From the NCBI RefSeq assembly GCF_900111395.1, contig NZ_FOHV01000008.1:1-64000 (forward strand): a DNA stretch of 64,000 nt. The letters run 5' to 3'. Source of the stretch: Thorsellia anophelis DSM 18579 (GTDB lineage Bacteria > Pseudomonadota > Gammaproteobacteria > Enterobacterales > Thorselliaceae). A program made the position numbers and the translations under genes. Under the pieces are notes generated by a model. That model ran no database searches and was not told where the DNA came from. It saw nothing but the letters and a program-made list of their open reading frames with translations. This document shows, in pieces, positions 40,494-49,380 of the stretch (its first letter is position 1; each line of letters begins with the position of its first letter).

Positions 40494-41567
40494 TTATTCG
40501 ACAATCACGACTTGTTTTATTTGAACATAAAGCCATTGTTCTGCTTTGATTCCAAGCTCTCTTTGTGTCCATTCGGAAATCCTTGACCAAAGTTTATGCT
40601 CACCAATTTTGACTTGTATATAAACTACACCATCATCTTGAAGACATTCAACAACTTTTCCATATAATCCAGCACCTAAACTATTACCCTTTGGATTTTG
40701 TAAGGATAAGATAACATCTTTTGCAAAGACTCTCACCCGTAGTTTTTCATGCTTTGGTAGATGGATATGATCAACCCAAAATAAGTCATCTCCTAGTGAA
40801 AGGGCTGTGACACCGTAACGTGGTTGCTGATCAATTATTTGTACTTGTAAAAGGCTACTATCTTCTTGCCTTTCAGATTGTGTTTCTTCAAGCCAAGGTC
40901 TTAAAGCACCGCTTTCCCAGACTGTATTGAGTTCATCATTAACTGTAACCTTACCTTCTTCAATCAAAACTAGCCTATTAGCAATTCTAAGTACTTCGTC
41001 AAGACTGTGACTGACATACAGGATTGGAACTTTTACATTCCTTGCTAAGTTTGTTAAATAAGGTAATAACTCACGCTTTCTTGGCAAATCAAGGGAAGAT
41101 AAAGGTTCATCCATCAATAATAATTCAGGTGCACTTAAAAGGGCTCTGCCTATTGATACTCTTTGCTTTTCACCACCCGATAGATGCAATGGATAGCGCT
41201 TAAGTAAGTCTCTTAAATCAAGCAATGCAATTATTGCATCAAGTTCAGGTTTCATTTTTCTAGGCATACCAAATCTTAGATTTTGCCCTACATTCAAATG
41301 AGGAAATAATCTAGGCTCTTGAAAAACATAACCTATCTTACGTTTTTTTGTAGGTACAAAAACATTTGCTGTTGTATCAACAAAAACTTTGTCATTAAAA
41401 ATAACTTGCCCTTTATCAGGCTTAGTTAATCCTGCAATAACATTTAAAAGGGATGTTTTACCTGCACCTGACAATCCAAAAAGCGCTGTTATACCATTTG
41501 TGCTCATATCCGTATTAATATCTAACTTAAAATCACCAAGTCTTTGTGTAAAATTTAATTTTAGCAT
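40494..41567 (-). CDS. modC: Molybdate ABC transporter ATP-binding protein
   Basis: Powers molybdate import. The 357 residues have Walker A GLSGAGKTSLLNV near residue 32, signature LSGGEKQRVSIGRALL, Walker B LLLMDEPLSSLD and a C-terminal Mop/TOBE region (LSLGDDLFWVDHI and IKAEQWLYVQIKQ), the standard ModC layout. Its start overlaps the modB end by a few bases. ruvA begins 73 bases downstream. Confidence 0.96.
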   Translation of the reverse strand: MLKLNFTQRLGDFKLDINTDMSTNGITALFGLSGAGKTSLLNVIAGLTKPDKGQVIFNDKVFVDTTANVFVPTKKRKIGYVFQEPRLFPHLNVGQNLRFGMPRKMKPELDAIIALLDLRDLLKRYPLHLSGGEKQRVSIGRALLSAPELLLMDEPLSSLDLPRKRELLPYLTNLARNVKVPILYVSHSLDEVLRIANRLVLIEEGKVTVNDELNTVWESGALRPWLEETQSERQEDSSLLQVQIIDQQPRYGVTALSLGDDLFWVDHIHLPKHEKLRVRVFAKDVILSLQNPKGNSLGAGLYGKVVECLQDDGVVYIQVKIGEHKLWSRISEWTQRELGIKAEQWLYVQIKQVVIVE

Positions 41568-42253
41568 TTAGCCCCCAAACGTTTTTTACCCCATTTAGCT
41601 AGTATTTCAGAAATAATCAGTGCAAAAACGGCAATGCTGATTGAAATTAAACAAAGTCTAAAAACCGAGGCGCTTCCTTCAGGAGTGGACATTAGTCTAA
41701 ACATAGCAACTGGTAATGTTTGTGGAGAATCTGGCATCACTGCAATAAACGTTATAGTTGCACCAAATTCACCCATAGCTCTTGCAAAAGCTAGGACCAT
41801 GCCCACCAAAATACCTGGCACTAATAATGGTATTGTAATTGTAAAAAATATTTTAAAACTTGAGGCTCCTAGTGTTTTAGCTGCTTGTTGATGGCTTTCA
41901 TCCAATAATTCAATTGAACTACGGATTGATCTGACCATTAAAGGAAATGCAACTAAGGAAGAAGCTATAGCAGCTCCCCACCAGCTAAAACTAAAACTAA
42001 ATCCAACCCATTCATATATCCAAAAGCCAACCCATCCATGTCTGCCTAAAATATTTAATAACAAATAACCAATTACAACTGGAGGCAGTACTAAGGGTAA
42101 ATTGACTAAGCTTTGAATAATGATCTTACCTTTAAACTCTCTTTTTTCTAATATCCAAGCAATATATATGCCAAAAGGTAAGCTTATCAAAACCGCACAT
42201 ATTGCGACTTTAAGGCTTAGTAGCAAGACTTGAATTTCATAAAAATTATTCAT
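41561..42253 (-). CDS. modB: Molybdate ABC transporter permease
   Basis: A 230-residue inner-membrane permease with five or six hydrophobic segments and the EAA-type loop QAAKTLGASSFKIFFTITIP near residue 145. LVNLPLVLPPVVIGYLLL and ARAMGEFGATITFIA are standard ModB signatures. It overlaps modA upstream and modC downstream, which means tight coupling. Confidence 0.97.
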   Translation of the reverse strand: MNNFYEIQVLLLSLKVAICAVLISLPFGIYIAWILEKREFKGKIIIQSLVNLPLVLPPVVIGYLLLNILGRHGWVGFWIYEWVGFSFSFSWWGAAIASSLVAFPLMVRSIRSSIELLDESHQQAAKTLGASSFKIFFTITIPLLVPGILVGMVLAFARAMGEFGATITFIAVMPDSPQTLPVAMFRLMSTPEGSASVFRLCLISISIAVFALIISEILAKWGKKRLGAKC

Positions 42254-43406
42254 TAGTATTCTCTTTTCCTAAGTTTTCTGTTGATTCTAATTCTGAAATA
42301 GGTTCAATATGTGGTGGTATATCTATGATGACATCAGTATCTAATACTGTATTGATATCTTGCTCTATTATTTCAATTGTGCTGGATGGAACTGATTCCA
42401 TCAAACTTAAAGGTATTGTCATATTATTTTGCGATGTATTGTCAGGTAAAGCAATCGTGAAACCGGCATCAAGCATTTTTATTGACACAGAAGTATCAGA
42501 TAAATAATCAGTTAACGCATTAAGCATTTCTTTTTTTAAATCTGATTGTTCTCGGTTAACTTGTGCTACCTGATAAATGATTGGTGAATGCATATCATTA
42601 GGAATGATTGTAATAACTTGTTCTTCTAGCTCATTAACAACATCAGAATAAAAAACAATCGCATAATCTACTTGTCTATCTAAAACATTTGAAAGCACAA
42701 TTTGACTGTCAAAGTAGTAAATGCCTTGACCTAAAATTTTCGGATTAATGCTAATATTAGATAAAGCCTGCTCGGTATACATGCCTAAAGCAGATGACAA
42801 AGGATCTGCTAATCCAATTCTAGCTCTAGGCTTATCAACAAATAAATTTTCCCAGCTAGCTGCATCTGAGATATTAAAATTGAGAATTTCATTTGAGGTT
42901 TTAGTATCCAGGCTGTTTGTACCTAGCTCGATTGTATCTAAGTCAACCTGAGATTTTGAAGCAGAATTCCAATTCTGCCATTTTGTAAGTATATTTTTCC
43001 TATGATTAGGAGCCTTGATTAAGACTAGTCTGTTTTCCCAAAGAGGTGTGATATCTGAAATCCAATTTAACCTCTGCAATTGCAACATATCATGGCTATT
43101 AGCTGAGATAATAAGATCAATAGGTGAACCTAGTTCCAATTGTTTTGCACTAAATGTTGAACCAGTATAGATAATTTGCAAATCAACATCTTTCGGAGGA
43201 TTAAATTCTTTTAGAATTGGGGTAAGTTTATCTTTCAAAGAATGGCTTGCATGAATAGTTATCTTAAGCGAATCATTCTGGTCATTTTTATGTAATGGAA
43301 TATCTACTTGAGTAAAGGTAAATGAGTGAGCTGAAAATGCCAATATCGATGTAAATATGCAAACAAATAGCCTGTGGCATTTTGGAAAAACTTTATTTTT
43401 TAACAT
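42246..43406 (-). CDS. modA: Molybdate-binding protein, ModA-like, with extended C-terminal tail
   Basis: A periplasmic binding protein for molybdate or tungstate. It is 386 residues against about 257 for E. coli ModA. The signal peptide ends near AFSAHSF. The ModA fold is seen in ITIHASHSLKDKLTPILKEF, YTGSTFSAKQLELGSPIDLIIS, RIGLADPLSSALGMY and QVDYAIVFYSDVV. From about residue 325 on comes an acidic, Ser/Thr/Glu-rich tail with no fold that I recognise, ending ENLGKENTNE. It also has an extra about 20 residues before the domain. It begins the modABC overlap chain. Confidence 0.9.
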   Translation of the reverse strand: MLKNKVFPKCHRLFVCIFTSILAFSAHSFTFTQVDIPLHKNDQNDSLKITIHASHSLKDKLTPILKEFNPPKDVDLQIIYTGSTFSAKQLELGSPIDLIISANSHDMLQLQRLNWISDITPLWENRLVLIKAPNHRKNILTKWQNWNSASKSQVDLDTIELGTNSLDTKTSNEILNFNISDAASWENLFVDKPRARIGLADPLSSALGMYTEQALSNISINPKILGQGIYYFDSQIVLSNVLDRQVDYAIVFYSDVVNELEEQVITIIPNDMHSPIIYQVAQVNREQSDLKKEMLNALTDYLSDTSVSIKMLDAGFTIALPDNTSQNNMTIPLSLMESVPSSTIEIIEQDINTVLDTDVIIDIPPHIEPISELESTENLGKENTNE

Positions 43407-43563
43407 GCTTTAACTTTTATCATTTTATCGCTTTATTTGTATTAAATCATAAGAGAAGGAAAAGGTTTTTGCTTTATCTATCAATTACTTTCACTGATAA
43501 AACATGCGTATTTGTTATAATACTCCTAACTTCCCCAGAAACTAACTAGGCTTATTGCACATC

Positions 43564-43677
43564 TTATCTTGAAATATTTTTAAAAACTGAAGAGAATATG
43601 TGTAGTAAAAACATTACACCAAAAACGGTAATTGGTACCATTGTTATCACAAGTAAAAGACTTTTAATAATATCCAT
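43564..43677 (-). CDS. acrZ: AcrZ-like small membrane protein
   Basis: A 37-residue frame, too short for the usual gene-length cutoffs, starts MDIIKSLLLVITMVPITVFG and has one hydrophobic helix. E. coli AcrZ starts [20 protein letters not shown], so the spacing of K-S-L and M-V-P agrees exactly. AcrZ is a helix that sits against the AcrB drug pump and tunes its export range. A good ribosome site (AAGAGG) precedes the ATG at about 6 bases. It lies upstream of modA on the same strand, the same neighbourhood as in E. coli. No acrAB genes are in the window. Confidence 0.75.
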   Translation of the reverse strand: MDIIKSLLLVITMVPITVFGVMFLLHIFSSVFKNISR

Positions 43678-44367
43678 TTCAAACCTCTTTAAAAAATGCA
43701 TTGATGATATGTTTTCAGTTTAAGTAGTCATCAATCAAGTTTACTGTAAGTCCATGTAACTATAGCCTAAAAATAATTGGTTCATGTTTTTTATCAACCT
43801 ATTACCTTTAACTGAACTAGACTGCAAATCAGTTTTAACACATCACCTCATACCTTGTCTAATTTACTTAATCCTGCTACGATACTAGCATTAAAAAATA
43901 ATTATTTCAATTAAGTCAATTTATCTATTCTATTTCTACTCAATCCTCATTAGTTAGACTGATAGTGATTCAATTCAGTAGTTCTACATGATCCATTGAG
44001 AAAATGTTTACTTTAAAATTGAGCTGATGTTCAAATAACTTAAACTACGTTTAAAAATTTAATTAATAAAAACGAAGAACATCTTGATATGCCGATATTT
44101 AAAACCACTTCAACTGGTCTATTCGGCATAATCATTTTGCTGATTGATTAGCATCGTTAAAATAGGATTGCCCTCTTTTAGAGTCCTTTATGACTAAAGA
44201 AGGTGAGTAAAACTATTCTAAACTTACAAATATGATAGAGTGATAAAAATTTCTTTTGCAGTGACATAGCCCTACAAAATCCTGTCTATTATATTGTACT
44301 AACATAATCTAACACAATTTTACACACCTATTATATAGGTTAAATGACTCTAATATAAGGTTATTTC
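43678..44367. other. Divergent spacer between acrZ-like and DUF3100 genes
   Basis: AT-rich, about 690 bases; must contain the mod-operon promoter. I did not see a clear ModE-type operator or other structure. Confidence 0.5.
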
Positions 44368-45144
44368 ATGCATATATTAAAAGATATTAGGTTACACTTT
44401 CTCTGCATTTTAACAGTCTTACTTGCTGAATGGATAGGCAAAGTGACAATAGGATCAATTGTTATTTTACCTATGCTATTTGCCATGGTAATTGGAGGGG
44501 GAATTAGCTTTCCAAAGTTTAAGATTTTAAATGAAACTAATATGAAACGAGCTAGCATAGGTATGTCTATTGTGCTAATGATTTTAGTGTCAAGATATAG
44601 TCTTGAAATCGGCCCTCACCTAGCTACCCTTAAAAAAGCATCAATCGCATTAATACTGCAAGAAGTTGGGCATTTTGCGGGTACTTTGTTACTCGGATTA
44701 CCTATTGCTGTTGCATTAGGTATGGGTAGAGAAGCAATCGGAGCAACTTATAGTATTGGTAGAGAAAATAATATTGCAATTATTGATAATAAGTACACCT
44801 TAGATAGTGCTGAAGGTCGTGGTGTTATGGCTATGTATATTGTTGGAACAGTATTTGGTGCCATTTTTATCTCTTTACTAGCAAGCTTCATCGCTACACT
44901 TGATATTTTAAATCCATTCGCACTTGCTATGGGAGCTGGTGTTGGGAGTTTTAGCATGATGACTGCGGGTGTTGGGGCTATTGCTGATAGATATCCAGAT
45001 CTTGAGAGTGAGATTAAATTCTACGCCTTAACTGCTAATATTTTATCTTCAATAATTGGTATGTATATGTATGTCTATATATCCTTACCATTAGCAGAGA
45101 AATTATATTTGTTTTTCAGCAATTTTCGAAAAAAAACTTATTGA
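44368..45144 (+). CDS. DUF3100-like membrane protein
   Basis: The 258-residue protein has about six to seven hydrophobic segments and opens LCILTVLLAEWIGKVTIGSI. Its middle holds small-residue loops such as GREAIGATYSIGRENNIAII and AMGAGVGSFSMMTAGVGAIA, which look like substrate-path loops of a secondary transporter. I place it in DUF3100 from memory. It lies 28 bases before a second membrane gene that continues the same style, then an M20 amidohydrolase, so the three probably form an operon that imports and hydrolyses an N-acyl compound. Confidence 0.65.
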   Translation: MHILKDIRLHFLCILTVLLAEWIGKVTIGSIVILPMLFAMVIGGGISFPKFKILNETNMKRASIGMSIVLMILVSRYSLEIGPHLATLKKASIALILQEVGHFAGTLLLGLPIAVALGMGREAIGATYSIGRENNIAIIDNKYTLDSAEGRGVMAMYIVGTVFGAIFISLLASFIATLDILNPFALAMGAGVGSFSMMTAGVGAIADRYPDLESEIKFYALTANILSSIIGMYMYVYISLPLAEKLYLFFSNFRKKTY

Positions 45145-45172
45145 GATACAATCTGATTAATTTGGAGCAATA

Positions 45173-45619
45173 ATGGCTAAAGTTTGCGAAGTTTTTATTT
45201 TGATGTTGCTTATGAGTGGCATTATTTTTATTGGTAATTTTGTAGGATATCGTCCTCCTATGTTACCTGCTTTCATTGGTATCATGATTATCACTGCCGT
45301 TGCTGCGATTGGATATAGTCTAAGTCTGTTACCACTTTTAAAAAAAATCCCCTCTATTATCTGGATTTCAGGTCTAGGAATGTTATTATCCTCAAACATA
45401 TCACCTGTCAGTGGTTTCATTATAGAAAACATATCACAAATCAATATCTTATCAGTTAGCACACCTGTTTTGGCGTATGCTGGACTTGCTGTAGGAAAAG
45501 ATCTAGAACTATTTAAACAACTATCTTGGAAAATAATACCTGTCGCACTATCAGTATTCGCAGGAACTTTTATTTTTGCTGCTATTTTAGCTCATTTTAG
45601 TTTGCAATGGCATTTCTAA
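45173..45619 (+). CDS. Second membrane subunit of the DUF3100-type pair
   Basis: The 148-residue protein has about four hydrophobic segments (VFILMLLMSGIIFIGNFVGY, MLPAFIGIMIITAVAAIGYS and more). A conserved-looking YAGLAVGKDLELFKQLSWKI loop lies near the end. By size and position it is the partner of the preceding gene; in some genomes the two parts may be one protein. It lies 31 bases before the amidohydrolase. Confidence 0.6.
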   Translation: MAKVCEVFILMLLMSGIIFIGNFVGYRPPMLPAFIGIMIITAVAAIGYSLSLLPLLKKIPSIIWISGLGMLLSSNISPVSGFIIENISQINILSVSTPVLAYAGLAVGKDLELFKQLSWKIIPVALSVFAGTFIFAAILAHFSLQWHF

Positions 45620-45650
45620 CGACAGTAAATACATGTTAAATGGAGAATTT

Positions 45651-46820
45651 ATGAACCCAACTATCACATCACTTATTAAGGCATCTGAATCAGATATTAG
45701 TCGGTGGAGAAGACATATTCATGCAAATCCTGAATTATCATTTCAGGAATTTGAAACGGCAAAATATATTTTTAATGAGTTATCACAATACAAAGAATTA
45801 GAAATTAGTCAACCAACACCTAATAGTGTAGTTGCTCGTTTACAAGGAAACCAACCTGGAAAATGCATTGCTTTAAGGGCTGATATAGACGCATTACCGC
45901 TACAAGAAGAAAGTGGTGAATCGTTTCAATCAACTAAACCAAATATCATGCATGCATGCGGTCACGATGCTCACACAGCTATGTTGATGGGCGCAGCAAA
46001 AGTATTATCTACAATGAAAGATGTTATCAAAGGTGAAGTTGTTTTCATTTTCCAGCATGCCGAAGAGGTCCCTCCAGGAGGCGCTCAAGAGTTAATTGAA
46101 ATTGGTATATTAGATAATGTCGATATGATTTTTGGCCTACATGTCTGGCCTGGAGCACCTGTTGGTACAGTTGTGATAAAACCTGGTGTGTTTTGCGCAT
46201 CAACAGATAATTTTGATATAAAAATTCAAGGTAAAGGTGGGCATGGTTCAATGCCTCACCTCACAATTGATTCAGTATTAGTTGCAGCTAATATCGTTAC
46301 AAATCTTCAATCGATTATAGCAAGACGCCTTGATCCTATTTATGCGCCTGTTCTTACAATTGCTAAATTACAAGCAGGTAATAGTTATAATGTTATTCCT
46401 GATACTGCTCATTTAGCGGGGACATTAAGAACGCATAGTAAAGCGGTTCGTGAATCTGTGCCAACTTTAATTCAACAAACAATTGAAGGGATCTGTCATG
46501 CTTATGGTGCAAAATTTGAGATAGAATGGACTAAAGGTTACACAGTGGGGATTAATAATGCTGAAGCTTGCCAAATCGCAAATGACATGATCCATGAATA
46601 TTTACCAGATTTAAAAATTACAACATTTGAGCACCCTAATTTTGGAGGGGAAGATTTTTCTGCTTACTTAGAGAAAGTGCCTGGTGCTTTTATGATGATA
46701 GGTGTAGGTGATAGTGCCGATTATTATAACGTTCACCACCCTAAATTTAAGATAAATGAAGCAGCGTTGACGGTTGGAACATCTATACACGTAGGATTAA
46801 TTATCAAATTACTTACATAG
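45651..46820 (+). CDS. M20-family amidohydrolase
   Basis: Hydrolyses an N-acyl amino acid (or IAA-amino acid/hippurate-type amide) by a two-metal mechanism. From ATG 45651 (GGAG five bases upstream; the in-frame ATG at 45633 has no such site) the protein is 389 residues. It opens with RRHIHANPELSFQE, then ALRADIDALPL, the metal motif MHACGHDAHTAML near residue 105, HAEEVPPGGA with the catalytic Glu pair, and NFGGEDFSAYLEKVPG. The dimerisation domain GKGGHGSMPHL is in place. The exact substrate is unknown. Confidence 0.93.
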   Translation: MNPTITSLIKASESDISRWRRHIHANPELSFQEFETAKYIFNELSQYKELEISQPTPNSVVARLQGNQPGKCIALRADIDALPLQEESGESFQSTKPNIMHACGHDAHTAMLMGAAKVLSTMKDVIKGEVVFIFQHAEEVPPGGAQELIEIGILDNVDMIFGLHVWPGAPVGTVVIKPGVFCASTDNFDIKIQGKGGHGSMPHLTIDSVLVAANIVTNLQSIIARRLDPIYAPVLTIAKLQAGNSYNVIPDTAHLAGTLRTHSKAVRESVPTLIQQTIEGICHAYGAKFEIEWTKGYTVGINNAEACQIANDMIHEYLPDLKITTFEHPNFGGEDFSAYLEKVPGAFMMIGVGDSADYYNVHHPKFKINEAALTVGTSIHVGLIIKLLT

Positions 46821-47375
46821 TACTCAAATTTAACTAGTGTTTTAACATATTAAGGAATCGATATCTTCATGGGCTTAAGCTAACTGACGTTTGAGCTCAT
46901 AAATTCTCCTCTTGCCTACCTTAAAGGTAACTTTTCTTATTAGCTAAATGAGCGTCTTTCTCATTTAAATGATGGCTTTTCAAACTCGTTATATCTGTGT
47001 TATCTACACCAGAGCCTTCCATAACATGAGTTATTGAATACTAATCTTTAACAATAGCATTAACGAATTCATCATTAGTTCTAAGATAAAAGTTTGGAAA
47101 GTTTTTTCAGTAATATCTATACTTTAGAATATCATTGTAGAACATAATAGCCTAAAAGAATGGTATGACATATTGTATCTGATTAACCAGTTCCTAGATT
47201 TCAACAATACGGTTTTAGTAAATGGCAAGCGTGTTTAAGGTAATATATGCGACTAAAATCGGCTAATGAAATAAGCAACATCAGCCGATAAAGTAGAAAA
47301 ATCTTCAATACCAAAGAATTTAACTCTTCCTAATTTCTTTCAGGTATGAATTCAAAGCAATTTGTTAAATCACTT
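46821..47375. other. Gene-free stretch before hns
   Basis: No intact gene. One short run reads NTVLVNGKRV before a stop near 47238 and may be a decayed gene. No strong hairpin. Confidence 0.4.
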
Positions 47376-47798
47376 CTATAGTAAAAAATCATCAAGTGAT
47401 TTCCCTTCATTTTCGATACCGTATTTAATAGGTGTAGGCATACGGCCTTGACCTGTCCAAGTACGCTCTTCTCCTGTTTCATGTATATATTTATATTTTG
47501 CAGGTCGTGCTGCTCTTTTGGATGGTACCTTAGGAAATTTGACAACTTTAGATGAGCTAGTAACCATTTCCACTAACTCAGATGGCTGGAAACCTTCTTG
47601 TGCGATTAATTCAAGCAAACGCATTCTTTTAGTTTCTCTTTCTTGTAACTCAGCCTTAATTGATTCTTCTTCAGAACGTCTTTCTGTAACTACGGCTTGA
47701 AGTTTTTCCAAAATTTCTTCTAAGGTCTCTAATGAGCACTCTCTAGCCTGTGCCCTTAATGTTCTTATATTATTTAATGTTTTAATGGTTTCGCTCAT
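47376..47798 (-). CDS. hns: H-NS-family nucleoid protein
   Basis: Silences AT-rich, often foreign, DNA. The 140 residues match H-NS: N-terminal coiled-coil dimerisation part (NIRTLRAQARECSLETLEEI), linker, and the AT-hook-like region KYKYIHETGEERTWTGQGRM with the DNA-binding motif, where E. coli H-NS has TWTGQGRTP. This fits H-NS rather than a distant paralogue. An AT-rich genome with IS remnants makes its role especially relevant. No gene lies close on either side. Confidence 0.93.
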   Translation of the reverse strand: MSETIKTLNNIRTLRAQARECSLETLEEILEKLQAVVTERRSEEESIKAELQERETKRMRLLELIAQEGFQPSELVEMVTSSSKVVKFPKVPSKRAARPAKYKYIHETGEERTWTGQGRMPTPIKYGIENEGKSLDDFLL

Positions 47799-48235
47799 CG
47801 TTAACTCTCTCTATTATAGTAAGTTATGGTAGAAATTGATTAAATTAACTTAATATTAAGTATTACGTTCAACACTTAAAATTCAAATAAATTAGCATTC
47901 AAAAAACAGATTATATAAATTTTATTGAAAGTATAAAACTATTAAATCTACACTTTGTTATTATCAATAAAGATGCGATAGATAGCAAGTTAAAATTCTA
48001 TTTTATCTTATAAAGATTTTAGCAACAGAGATTATTACAATGATTGTCTCCACTCATAATTTGTTTTTATTTAATTTGTTTAAAAAAAAATCGTCAAACA
48101 TGAAATTTCAATAAGTTTTTTCATTTGCTATTATTTTAATGTACAATCCATACAAGGATTGTCAATAATTGCATTCTGTAGGGATTAGCATCACCAGAAC
48201 CCTTTTTAATACTCAATCTATAATAAGGAGTCACT
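47799..48235. other. Divergent spacer between hns and grxD
   Basis: About 440 bases, very AT-rich; presumably both promoters. GGAG at about 48226 serves grxD. Confidence 0.5.
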
Positions 48236-48568
48236 ATGACACAAGAAATCAGCACATTAGATAAAATAAAACAACAAATTGATGAAAACAATATTATTCT
48301 TTATATGAAAGGGTCGCCAAAATTTCCAAGCTGTGGTTTTTCCGCCCAAGCTGTGCAGGTTTTAAGCGCTTGTGGCAAAGCATTTGCTTATGTTGATATT
48401 CTTCAAAATCCAGATATACGTTCAGAACTGCCAAAATTTGCAAACTGGCCCACTTTTCCTCAATTATGGGTTAATGGTGAATTAATTGGTGGGTGTGATA
48501 TTTTAGTGGAAATGTATCAAAGAGGTGAGCTTCAGTCTTTACTTGATAGTGTGGACACGCCAGAATAA
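48236..48568 (+). CDS. grxD: Monothiol glutaredoxin Grx4
   Basis: Carries [2Fe-2S] clusters between proteins. The 110-residue protein has the monothiol motif PSCGFS at about residues 30-35, the KGSPKFP loop and NWPTFPQLWVNGELIGGCD for glutathione and partner binding. The length fits E. coli GrxD (115). A strong ribosome site (AAGGAG) precedes the start and a terminator follows. Confidence 0.97.
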   Translation: MTQEISTLDKIKQQIDENNIILYMKGSPKFPSCGFSAQAVQVLSACGKAFAYVDILQNPDIRSELPKFANWPTFPQLWVNGELIGGCDILVEMYQRGELQSLLDSVDTPE

Positions 48569-48576
48569 ATTTATAC

Positions 48577-48605
48577 TGCACGTTTTAACTAGAGTAAAAC
48601 GTGCA
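48577..48605 (+). terminator. Terminator of grxD
   Basis: An 11-bp perfect stem (TGCACGTTTTA / TAAAACGTGCA) with a 7-base loop, 8 bases after the stop, with a short T-rich tail (AATAATTTT). Confidence 0.85.
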
Positions 48606-49380
48606 AATAATTTTCCTTTACTTAATCTTTAATGCTTTAAACTTCCCTACCTAATCTTAGCTAATATCTATATTTTAATATTTTCATAAACATCTTGAAT
48701 ACAAGAAATATTTTTACATCTTATTTTAACAAAGCCATTTTACATTTATTTAAATTTAGCATGTCAAATTTTGACAATAAATGTTAAATTACAATTTGCA
48801 ATATTATTTTTAATATAAATTTGCTTTTTTATTCGGTTTATCTTTATGCATTTTTAATTATCACGCTAATATTTAACATTCCATTTACCTAAGCTTTTAT
48901 ATCAAACTTACTAAAATCAAAAACATTAATTTATTGACCCCTTACTCAGATTAAAAATTAGATTATAATTAAACATGGATTTATTCTAAATCTATGTTTA
49001 ATATTTATTTACAATAAGATCTAACAACTAGATATATAGCTTAGCTTTGTTCCTGAAATTCTTTCCTATATCTTAAGCAAAATCACAATTGTTCTCTAAA
49101 TTAATACAAGCAAACTAAAATTCTTAATTATTATTCAGAGCGTGAACACATGTCCTCATAAAACTTGGCATTACAGATAGCTGCAGGGTTGAGATTCTTT
49201 TACTTCCTGAAAACAAAAAAATCACCGCTCATAATAAACTTAAAAATCAAACACATAAAAACCCTGCTGACTTCATAATTATAATGATTGGTGATCTGAT
49301 AGCAATCAAGAATAACTCAAATTACCATAGCATAAACAGATTAGTTACTATCCGAAGGAAAAAAACCATCTAATATTAAA
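48606..49380. other. Gene-free stretch between grxD and relA
   Basis: About 775 bases, very AT-rich, stop-rich in every frame. I see nothing beyond the grxD terminator just upstream. No mazEF-type genes follow relA here. Confidence 0.6.
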
